64,000 bases of DNA from Ophiobolus disseminans (lineage: Eukaryota; Ascomycota; Dothideomycetes; Pleosporales; Phaeosphaeriaceae). Under the pieces are notes generated by a model, which was not told the origin of the DNA, did not search any database, and was given only the letters and a program-made list of their open reading frames with translations. Below are positions 32,920 through 41,600 of the stretch, piece by piece. Both the position numbers and the translations under genes were made by a program. How positions within the stretch are numbered: the stretch's first letter is position 1; every line of letters starts with the position of its first letter. The DNA is taken from assembly GCA_010093685.1 (NCBI GenBank), contig MU006237.1, forward strand, positions 124,001 to 188,000. The letters are read 5' to 3'.

Positions 32920-33347
32920 AGACAATGTAGAATTCGTAAGAAAGAACGACGTCGGGCAAGGTATATGGACGCGGAGTCACTGCGCTGCGAGCTGTTCAAT
33001 TACGGTATCATTTCCCTTCACAAGCCACACACTGCGGTATGACGCGGTACGAGTCAACATCTTGAAGATGGCAGCAAGGCCCAAACACGGATATCTCAAT
33101 CTGATACAGGCCTCGGCATCAGAATAAGTTCACTGACATCTTTGAGATCACTTAGTTGTCAGAATAACTAATGTCTTGCACATTCTAGATTGCAACAGTA
33201 ATTTTTCGTTTTAGCATGACACTTATGCTACAAATAACCCGTATCACATCCTCGCCGCCTCCTTTAAGCTTTCTTTAGACTTCCTTGATGTCCTTCTTCA
33301 TAAATGCAATGTCCATTCGCCAGTCGTACAACCAACGATCCGTTCAA
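32920..33347. other. Intergenic region
   Basis: 3' flank of the minus-strand small gene at 33348-33687. No separate feature was seen. Confidence 0.4.
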
Positions 33348-33687
33348 TCACTGATTGAACTGCGATCCAACACCCTGCAGATCTTGGCTCTGGGCCTCAT
33401 AAGTCTGATACGCCGCCGCTGTGTACTCCGACATAAACTGGGTTGTGGCGGTTGCGCGGCGGGGACGGCCGATGCTAGAGGACGTAGCGTGGAGGTGAGA
33501 TTTCTCATGAGAAGAGCATGCGAAATTGACGGCGGTGCTTGATCCTGATTAGGTATATGTTTTTGAAGTGGGAAGGAACTATCATTGCGTACGAGGGGCT
33601 ACCGCGATGCACCGTACCACCTTGGTGAGAGGGTTCAGCGTTGCTGCTGCCGGTAGTCAGAGTGGTGTTCGTAGAGAAGGAGCTCAT
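33348..33687 (-). CDS. Small two-exon protein ending DLQGVGSQFNQ
   Basis: Exons 33687-33621 and 33544-33348 encode 87 residues. The 76-nt intron runs from GTGGTA to ATACCTAATCAG, phase 1. A 48-nt alternative (donor GTACGC at 33592) keeps a stop and was rejected. The protein begins MSSFSTNTTLTTGSSNAEPS, continues with histidine/serine-rich sequence, then TTQFMSEYTAAAYQTYEAQS and DLQGVGSQFNQ. The last segment matches, in protein and DNA, the end of the small gene at 61487-61785. A TATA box (33769-33764) and an upstream GGCCAAT (33871-33865) support expression. No signal peptide, membrane segment or known domain; cytosolic or nuclear location is assumed. Confidence 0.6.
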
Positions 33688-33763
33688 TGTAAGTGATTCT
33701 TGTCAGCGAAGAAAGCTCTGGAGGTTATGAATCGTGAGGCTTTCCTTCTCATGGGAGTCCACC

Positions 33764-33769
33764 TTTATA
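33764..33769 (-). promoter_or_regulatory. TATA box of the small gene at 33687
   Basis: On the minus strand TATAAA (in GTATAAAGGT) lies 77 bp upstream of the start codon; GGCCAATC (CCAAT box) lies about 100 bp further upstream. Confidence 0.5.
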
Positions 33770-33871
33770 CATGGAGTTGGACAAAAGGGACACTCGTGCT
33801 TCGCCAGCAGAGGGAATAGCAGCTCGAGATGGTCTTTTACAATGGCAGAAGAGCGGGGACTTTGATTGGCC

Positions 33872-34265
33872 GCAGGTCTCTCCTCACACTGTCCGGAGGC
33901 GTGCCCAGGTGAGGGCAGGGTAGTGATGGTAACTCAGGTGGGGCGCGGGCCAACCTGCTTGCTCCTTTGCTTGGCCCAAGGCTATTTGCGCTTGCAGTTA
34001 CGAATCTAGTCATATGCGCCGCAGATCTTTACGTGTACCATCTAAGCGACTTACAAGCCATGCAAGCCAACGCCCGCGCGTGTCTGATTGCGCCCTAGCT
34101 CTTTCGTTCGCACGGCCCGTCTTAGCATCTAGCGCCACTCTCGCCGGCCAGCACCAAACGTCGACGCATAGACTGTCCGCGATCCACCGAAGCCCGTCCC
34201 AGATGCAGCCGCACGGGCCTGAACATGCAGCCAGAAGAAGGGCCAATTTCAAAGCAGGTAGGAGT
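33872..34265. other. Intergenic region
   Basis: No gene seen between the CCAAT element of the small minus-strand gene and the long hairpin at 34266. Confidence 0.4.
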
Positions 34266-34315
34266 AGTCCTCCACACACTTAGAAATGGCCCTTTTTCTA
34301 AGTGTGCGGAGGACT
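34266..34315. repeat. Near-perfect 21-bp inverted repeat (hairpin)
   Basis: The left arm 34266-34286 (AGTCCTCCACACACTTAGAAA) and right arm 34295-34315 are reverse complements with one mismatch in 21, separated by an 8-nt loop (TGGCCCTT). It lies between genes and is not explained by any coding frame. It could be a very short MITE-like remnant, a cruciform-forming site, or a transcribed hairpin. Confidence 0.85.
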
Positions 34316-34922
34316 TTGGTTGGGCATATCATATACAGTGTGATACGCAACACGCGACTTCGATCTCCACCGAGTTTTTTCTTGCCATGCATGGTCATTC
34401 CCCACGCATGCAATAGGAAACCCCACGCACAGCGGTTGCCTCCGCCAGACACGATGTACGGGCGCCGTATCGAACGTGTCTCTTCTTTGCGGTCTAGCGC
34501 AAATGTGCCAATATCGGGATGGTCGGCATTTCAGCGTGTGCATGCCAGGCACATTCCGCCTTACGTTCATACCTAAGCACGAGCTCTGTCCACGAGCGCA
34601 CCGATCATGCTGTCAACAACCTGGTACCGCACAAGCCTTGGATGGACGACTTCTTATCGATCCGGATTAGAGACGTGCCAGTTCTCTACATCACTTTGTT
34701 CCACGGCTTCCACTCGATGGTGTCCAACCCTCACTTCTCACATAGAGCTTTTGATCGTATACTTCCCATGGCTTGCCCTCCCAACCACTGGCGCAGACAA
34801 GTGCATCCGACTCAACGCTTCAGCCTTCCACCCCACCCGCGCGGGGACAACCTCAAGGGACAATGGATGCAACATGGACTTGTAAAACACATACTCCCAG
34901 ATGACATCAATCCAGCCGAATC
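34316..34922. other. Intergenic region
   Basis: Open frames exist on both strands (for example 34519-34926) but lack coding texture, good starts or splice support. Confidence 0.35.
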
Positions 34923-35030
34923 CTAGGTACTCCACACATCGGGCATATTTGCTTCGTCCGGCTGTTCATCATCGAACTCAGCATCTAGCCCAAGAATATT
35001 GTCCATTGGGCCGCAGAATGCTAACGTCAT
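34923..35030 (-). CDS. Possible terminal exon of a small acidic protein
   Basis: On the minus strand a stretch after an acceptor-like TGTAG reads MDNILGLDAEFDDEQPDEAN and then MPDVWST followed by stop. The acidic composition is typical of a fungal protein end. Upstream exons on the minus strand could not be chosen: all three frames are partly open between 35031 and 35280, and a plus-strand model overlaps there. Confidence 0.3.
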   Translation of the reverse strand: MTLAFCGPMDNILGLDAEFDDEQPDEANMPDVWST

Positions 35031-35077
35031 CTACACATGGTGGTGTTTAACAGTCCCTTGAAGTTTAAGGAGGACGA

Positions 35078-35334
35078 ATGATGCGGATAGGAATCTTGAC
35101 GGCTTTGGATTCGACGGCGTCGGGGTATGAGAGGTGAGTATGCACACGCTTGCGAAAGATAAGGTAGGACAAGTTCGAGCAGGATCGATAGGTAAGACAG
35201 TAATGGTGGTGCGATCCCTTCGAATGGTTTCATGCGTGAATGCCAGCAGGGACCTTGACTTTCTCAACAGCGAGAACAACGTGCGATGCGTTTCGCGCGA
35301 TGTCTATGTTCCATGTACATCATCAGGAGCATGA
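35078..35334 (+). CDS. Possible two-exon mini-protein
   Basis: Exon 1 (35078-35133, MMRIGILTALDSTASGYE) ends at a GTGAGT donor and joins in phase to 35250-35334 (RDLDFLNSENNVRCVSRDVY...). The total is 46 residues. The branch site is weak and the minus strand is also open here, so the strand of the true gene is unsettled. Confidence 0.25.
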
Positions 35335-35779
35335 AAGAGTGCATGCAGTGACGCAAGTCATGAAGCCCCGGTTTTGAGATCACCTGTTTGATGTGCAGCC
35401 CTTCTGGTAGTCTAGGACCATACGTTGTCATGGTTCTCACATGGTTTCGCACCAAGATTCGAGTGCGAATATGTGAAATGTGACAATACGTTAACATGGG
35501 CCAATCAGCAGCACACTTGCGAAAACGCAACCAATCACCTCTTTTCACATGTTTACATTCTTCCAGTGAATCTTCCCGCAACACAAAACCTCTGCAGAGC
35601 ATGCGAGGAGTGGATCATGTACGTACTGAATGTTGCAAGATCGTTCTACCAGGATGACGTTCTGCCACAACCGTGCTTTACCCTTGTGCGTGGCCACATC
35701 CTAGGTTCCCGCTCTGACGATAGAGGGGAGAGGGAAGTTCTTGGCTGACGAAAAGAAGGGCTAATATGGAGCAAGGACC
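35335..35779. other. Intergenic region
   Basis: No gene is supported. One plus-strand frame (35425-35748) has no coding texture. Confidence 0.35.
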
Positions 35780-36115
35780 CTAGTACCGGATCGGCGTCGG
35801 CATGGTGTAAGACGGCAAGGGCTGCTCGGGCGCCAAACCCAATCGCGTCTCAAACATGGCGTTAGGCCGCGTCAGGTAATACGCTAACTTGTTTGGTTAG
35901 CTGGAGAGGTGCAGCGATGAAAGGACCTGTGCGGTGTTTAGGCAGATGCTGGTACATTGAGATCGCATTCGAATGGAGAAGATGAAGATGAGTTCTGTGG
36001 CTGCTTGCGCAAGCTGTCGAGTTGAGTGTATGGCCGCTACCCATGGAAAGCAACTTACGTAGATGGTGTCGCAGCTTCAGGAGCAGCGCGAAGCGATCCA
36101 GATCCCTTCCGAGCC
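35780..36115 (-). CDS. C-terminal exons of a small conserved-looking protein (5' end unresolved)
   Basis: Exon 36115-36059 and terminal exon 35883-35780 join through a 175-nt intron (GTAAGT ... AACAAGTTAG). The product includes LGRDLDRFALLLKLRHHLP, then YYLTRPNAMFETRLGLAPEQ and PLPSYTMPTPIRY-stop. It reads as a well-conserved short protein end, basic and aromatic, of the style seen in small mitochondrial proteins, but I could not name the family. The first exon must end in phase 1; the ATG at 36174 gives the wrong phase, so the true start lies elsewhere upstream on the minus strand. Confidence 0.5.
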
Positions 36116-36174
36116 CTATCGCCAGGTTAGACAACGCTTGTAGGTCCGACCCTGGTCGATCGACGGGGCTTCAT

Positions 36175-36489
36175 GAACTGTGCTTAACGTGGTATGCTGG
36201 TGTGAAGCGGGATCCCGGCTGTTGCAGGGGGTGGACTGCTTGGACTGGAAACTGAGCGAATGCTAGAGCATGTCTTTTTCTCTTCTGGTCCAGCGACAGG
36301 GGAGGCACCTGGGGTGGCAAGCTGCAGGCACCCTGCAAATGCTCTGCATACGACGCTAATCCTGCTCCGGGTCAGCGCTAACGCTGTTGGGACCAATACT
36401 TCCAGAAAACGGTTGGATGCCAGCACGGTTGATGTGCGATCTCGACGGCAGCCAGGACGAGCAGGAAGATAAACCGGTGAGGGGTCGTG
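36175..36489. other. Region upstream of two divergent small genes
   Basis: Probably contains the missing first exon of the minus-strand gene ending at 35780 and the promoter of the plus-strand gene at 36619. A GGACCAATAC (CCAAT) lies near 36391 and an AGGGG stress-element-like sequence just before the TATA box. Confidence 0.35.
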
Positions 36490-36497
36490 TATAAAAG
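36490..36497 (+). promoter_or_regulatory. TATA box of the small gene at 36619
   Basis: TATAAAAG, 129 bp upstream of the start codon, preceded by GTGAGGGGTC, which contains the AGGGG core of fungal stress-response elements. Confidence 0.5.
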
Positions 36498-36618
36498 CTA
36501 CGCCCTTGCCCACTCAAGTGTGATCAAACAGACCACAGTTTTTCCTCACCTGCACGCTCAACTTCAAGGCCCGTCTGCGTCAGATACTCGAGTACCAGCC
36601 TCGCCAAGCATCTTAGTC

Positions 36619-36913
36619 ATGTCGAGCAACAGCACGAACACTAACTCGACTCGGGCTTCGGGCATTGCTCAGCCGCACAATGGGATGTTTTTGTAAGGCG
36701 TGTCTTCCATGACTTTGTGGTTGTACTGACCAGACAAGGACGTTCACGCCGGCAACTCCGCTGTCCTCGAGCACGCTGGCATATCAGAATGCCAACCCTT
36801 CGATGACCGAGCAACAATGGATGATCGAAGAGAACGAAAGGGTACAGAGACTTCAGAAAGCAGCTCGAGAGATGGGATTCGATATGCCTGCGCAATGGTG
36901 TCGTCGGTATTGA
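36619..36913 (+). CDS. Small two-exon protein of 82 residues, MSSNSTNT start
   Basis: Exons 36619-36692 and 36739-36913. The intron is 46 nt, GTAAGG donor, GTACTGACC branch, GACAAG acceptor, phase 2. A nearer CAG acceptor leads to an early stop and was rejected. The protein begins MSSNSTNTNSTRASGIAQPH, passes through a serine/threonine/proline stretch and ends in a charged helix (TEQQWMIEENERVQRLQKAA) and REMGFDMPAQWCRRY. Its N-terminus parallels the protein at 33348-33687 (MSSxSTNT). A TATA box lies 129 bp upstream. No signal peptide or known domain. It converges on the hydrolase gene, 45 bp away. Confidence 0.6.
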
Positions 36914-36958
36914 GCATAAATATGTCTTAGCTATATGTTATTGAGCGACCAACCCGCA

Positions 36959-38185
36959 TTAGGAGGGTATCGTATCCTTCGTAGCTCCAACGATACTTTT
37001 CAGTCCACTCAGTCTCTCTTCCCTCGTCTCACCGAGATACAAACTCGCAACAGGCCACGCATGAATGCCGCCCTTGTCTTCCCACTCATCCACCTCTTTG
37101 CCTGTCTCCCTAAGTAGCGCTATCAAGTCCCTCGTCTCCGGTCCGAGTACCTCCTCGCTCCCGTAGAGGAAGTACCAGCCCTGTTCTGGACTCGCTTCTC
37201 TCCATTTTTTGACGCTTTTACAATGCCCAGGCGACACCATGGGATCAGTAGATGCAGCTTTGGAACCGATGTACTGGCGACCGTAGAGTTCGAGAGAAGA
37301 AGAGTTAAGGTAGTCAGACGCGGTGTTGCGGTTGTTGGGCGAAACGATTGTGACCCAAGGTGAGATCATGATTGCCAGACCAGGCTTTTGGTGACGGAGC
37401 TCGGAATGTTCGGATAGATGTACGAGGAAACTCAGGATAAGTGTTGCACCTGCTGAGTCACCGCCTACTACAATGCGTGTTGATGACTGGGCGAGTGATA
37501 GGACATGCTCGTATCCGGCTAGTGTTTCGTGGAGTTGTGTTGGGTATGTCTTGTCCGGGACGAGGGTGTACTCGAGGGCGAACAGAGCCGGATTCCGGTA
37601 GCCGGCGGATTTGAGAAGTGAGACCCATGCAAGAAGAAACTCCATGTAGAAGAAGCTGCTTCCCATGCTAAAACCACCGCCATGGCAGTAATACACAATG
37701 ATGTCAGGTTGCTCTTGTTGATCGTGGACAATCCATACTCCTCGGAAGTTCAGTCTCTTGACCTCCGTCCAGCGGATGGGGCTTGTCACAAAGCCATGAC
37801 GCAACATGCGAAACCTCAAGAACGGCAAAGAGACGGCCTTGGAGAAGAACGTCCGGCCAATAAAGGCAGGCATGTTGGCAAATGCAAAGCGAACGAAGCG
37901 AATGACAAGGTCTTGAAATGGTGTTGCCTTTTTGACAAATGGTGTGCGATGCTCATATGACACGAAGAACCGCTCGCGAACAAACTGGTATGGGATGGCG
38001 AAGACTTTTGGGACTATAAGCATGAGCATTATTGATGCTGTCGAGACGTAGGACTCACCTAGCCATGGTAATGCTGGTATTAGCCATTTGAGGATAGGAA
38101 ACAGGCCAATCTGTAGGAGAATTTGCGGCGCAAGGAAGACGAGGAAAGCGATGCAGTCAAGATACGAGATCTGGCTGAGGATCAT
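36959..38185 (-). CDS. Alpha/beta hydrolase (fold-3, steryl acetyl hydrolase/HSL type)
   Basis: A single exon of 408 residues. The start at 38185 (MILSQISYLDCIAFLVFLAP) is chosen because it begins an N-terminal membrane anchor; an in-frame extension to 38626 has random texture. The fold-3 hydrolase motifs are intact: oxyanion-hole YYCHGGGFSMGSSFF (about residue 165), nucleophile elbow VVGGDSAGATL (serine near 241), an acid in GSEEVLGPETRDL, and catalytic histidine in GGIHAWPVA (about 374). Relatives such as yeast Say1 deacetylate sterols in the ER lumen, and others are arylacetamide deacetylases; the substrate is not determined here. Divergent from the RING gene, with 513 bp between starts. 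Confidence 0.88.
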   Translation of the reverse strand: MILSQISYLDCIAFLVFLAPQILLQIGLFPILKWLIPALPWLGESYVSTASIMLMLIVPKVFAIPYQFVRERFFVSYEHRTPFVKKATPFQDLVIRFVRFAFANMPAFIGRTFFSKAVSLPFLRFRMLRHGFVTSPIRWTEVKRLNFRGVWIVHDQQEQPDIIVYYCHGGGFSMGSSFFYMEFLLAWVSLLKSAGYRNPALFALEYTLVPDKTYPTQLHETLAGYEHVLSLAQSSTRIVVGGDSAGATLILSFLVHLSEHSELRHQKPGLAIMISPWVTIVSPNNRNTASDYLNSSSLELYGRQYIGSKAASTDPMVSPGHCKSVKKWREASPEQGWYFLYGSEEVLGPETRDLIALLRETGKEVDEWEDKGGIHAWPVASLYLGETREERLSGLKSIVGATKDTIPS

Positions 38186-38698
38186 GATGATGGAAAGAGG
38201 GTTGGTGTACAAAGTGTGGCTGATGCGAAGCCATAACTTGCTACATGGTACGTGCCATGTTGGCGATGACGATGACACGCCGACTAGTCTCAACGGCCGG
38301 GCATGCGACGTGCAGATTCGATCGATCAAATGTGTGAGTCTGGCTAGTCTCCGCACATGCAGTCTGCAAGGAGTGAATGGCGGGTAAATTGCAGGACAGG
38401 GGCACAGTTGTTGGAACGACAGCTGCGCACGTGACTGCACCGTTTGCGCTAGCGCTTGGCCGCGGAAGATTTCTGGCAGTCGCGACTCCGACCTCACCTG
38501 CCTGCTGTTCTCTCGCAAACACACACGACGGCACCTGCAATCAACTCCGCTGCTTGCTCGCGCATCATCCGACAAACTGACTCTCCGTGCTCCTGTCACT
38601 CTCTTATTAATTAATGGAATAAGCATCGTCGCCGAGGCTGGTTCTTCTGCGCTGCAGCCTCCACCACCAAGCTCGCGAACCGCAGAGCCTCACTCACC
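38186..38698. promoter_or_regulatory. Divergent promoter region, hydrolase and RING genes
   Basis: 513 bp between opposite start codons. No TATA box or repeat was recognised. Confidence 0.4.
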
Positions 38699-41600
38699 AT
38701 GGCTAACCCCGCAGTCGACCCCAAGGCCGCACCCCTTACTGAGGACCTGAAGGAGTACGCTCTGTATGTGCACGCGTCCTCCGACATATGCGATTTTACT
38801 AACATACGCAGTACACTTCCCACGAGTGCCTTTCCTAAGAACTTCTTCTGCGCGCTTTGCAGCGAGCTTGCTGTTGATTCATACAAGCTGCTCTGCTGCA
38901 ACAAGGTCATTTGTCCATCATGTAAGCCATCACGTGTCTATATCATCGGCGACAAGAAGCGCTAATGCTGCGAAGGTCAAGAGAAGCTTGCGTTTCCCAC
39001 GACATGCCCGTCATGCGACCACTCGCCCCTTGAGGCCGACTCGTGTATGCCGAACAAGACTCTCCGTAATACCATGCGGATATGGCTGCAGAAGCAGAAG
39101 AAGAAAGAGGATGCCAAGGCGGCCGCTCAAGCCACTCCCACGCCTGTAGACACTCCAGCCCCTGCTGAGGTACAGCAAGCTGGCGATGCTGAAGACAAGC
39201 CTGTGGATAGCATTGAGGAGGCGCCCAAGGCGGACATTGCTGGTGGTGAACAGACTGCAGAAGGAGATGCCGGTGATGCCGATCAGCGCGCAGGCTCAGC
39301 TCCACTTCAGACAACCGAGGTAGGTTTGTGTCTTTCTATTTTTACTGCACTCTCGCATAGCTGCGAGCTGCGACGTCATGACCCAAGTATGGGTTCAGTT
39401 CCTGAATCTCTAGCAAAAATGAACAAGATTGTTGCAGCACATGCTAGTGAACACGGGGTGCATTCCACATCTCCTTGCGCTGTTACTGATCCTTGTCATC
39501 AGGATCCTACAGCCCCTCCGAACGATGCGACAGAGCGACGCGCCAGCAATGCTTCCCAGAGCGTGACAAAGAGCGTAGAGCCGTCGGCGACAGGTCCTCC
39601 GACAGAGGAGCAGAACAACGCAAGCGGTCCCAATGGCATGATAGGAAGCAACCCCATGATGATGAACGGTATGGCGGGCCAGATGCCCTATGGCTTTCCC
39701 AACCAGGCTGGCTACAACAATGGCATGTACGGCATGAACGGCATGTCCAACATGATGGGCAACAGCAACTGGAACGGAATGAACTCCATGGGTACGTTAC
39801 CACTTGCGATGTAATTCGAGACCCCAGACTAATAGCGACGCAGACTTCAACAGCATGAACGGAATGCCTAACGGCATGTACGGCAACTACGGTGGAAACA
39901 TGGGCATGGGCATGAACGACATGTCAGCCATGAACTACGGTGGCGGTTACGGCGGGTGGAACGGTATGGGTGGTGGTTATAACCAGTACAACAACGGATA
40001 CAACCAGATGGGTGGACATAATCAATCTGGAGCATATCCCGAGATGATGAACCAATTCCCCAAGAATAATTTCTCAAACCAGAACCAGAATCGTTTCCCT
40101 GCCAATCAAGGGGGACAATATCCCCAGCGAAACATGCGCAATGGCAGCCATGGAGGTTTTGGTCCTGGCCATCAGCATGCGAATTCCCGCCCTGGCAGTC
40201 GAGGTGGTCATGCTCCCAACGTACGTCGATCTCAATATCTCCCGCCGAGACCGACTCGATCGGCAGGCAAATCTCATACTCCAACATGGACTGACAGAAG
40301 TGTTTCTAAGCAGCGTGACGGCCAGTCGCCTGACGGAACCGCTAACACTGCTTCTGATGCCAAGGCTGGCGATGAGCAGGCAAAGGCGCCCGCAGAGTCC
40401 ACTGAGGAAGGTAAGGCGAACATCGAAGGCACCGCAGAGTCAACTGGTGTGCAGGCTGCACCGGATGCTGCTACTTCTGGCACTGCCGGCGATTCTACTG
40501 ACCCCAAAAAAGACGGCGCGGAAGACACACCTGCGAATAGTGGTTTGAACCCGATCCAAACTTTTGACTCAGGTGATGCAGACATGAACGACTTCAATCA
40601 GCCCATGATGAGTAATGGTATGCCCTACCATCACGGCATGATGAACCAGGGTTTCGATCAGTCTCATATGGATCCGTCTTTCGACCCCAGCATGGGTATG
40701 GGTTACAACAACTACGGTCCGCGTGGTGGTTTCAACAATGGAGCGTATGGTGCGGCCAAGGTCCTGATAGACCAGCCCGCCGAACCGATTGGTGTTGGCG
40801 TGGTAGGTGCGCCTACAGGTCCACGAGCCATGCGCGAGGGTCGACCAAACACTGGCTTCTCAAGTAGAGTCAACAGCGCTCGCTTCGTTCCACCAGCAAG
40901 AAGCGTGACTTCTGCTCGCGAATCGGCTGCACCGAATAGTCCTCAGCGGCGAGTTCGATCGTATGTACCATGTGGAGAGGAATTGAAAGAGTTCGTGACT
41001 GACATCGATAGACGTTCACCTATGCGAGATGAGAGCCTACGGGTTAAACACAAGTCACCTTCGCGCTCACGATCACGGTCAAGGGACAGGGATGAGGTGA
41101 AGGATGACAACCGAGAGCGATCACGCTCCGCAGATCGCGAATCGCGACGAGCAGAGCGCGTACGATCAGTCACGCCGAAAGTCGAAGCTGACCTCGACGA
41201 CCAAAATGAGCGACAACAACATCGCTCGTCCAAGTACGACGCGCGAGATGCAGAGTATGAAGATCGTTACCGTGATGACAGGGGCAGTCGAGGCGACCGG
41301 ACCCGCAGTGCCTCTGTTGACTCAAAGTCTCGTAGCAGTCGTCGTGACAAAGACAAGCAGCGGTCTTCACGCTCCCACCGCGACCGAAGCAAAGAGCACC
41401 GCCGTCGCCATCGCTCTCGTTCGGCAGCTGAAGACGTCTACGAAGAGGATAAGGCATACGTCAATGGCGAGAGGGAATCGGACGGTGGCTCGCGTCGCAA
41501 ACATCGCAGCGAGAAAGACAAGTACCGCGACCGCTCGCGGGACCGTGAGCGAGATCGCAAAGACCGGAAAGAGCGCGACCGCGACTACGACTATGAGCGA

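Noticed and set aside
33544..33592. A 48-nt intron (GTACGC...AATCAG) in the 33687 gene.
   Set aside because: It is a multiple of three and leaves the same stop codon, whereas the GTGGTA donor gives a full-length, motif-matching protein.
36061..36146. Plus-strand frame MVSQLQEQREAIQIPSEPYR after a GTAG.
   Set aside because: It lies exactly opposite the better supported minus-strand exon with a GTAAGT donor.
36959..38626. A 555-residue version of the alpha/beta hydrolase starting at 38626.
   Set aside because: The extra 147 residues are arginine/serine-rich with random texture; the membrane anchor begins at the 38185 start.
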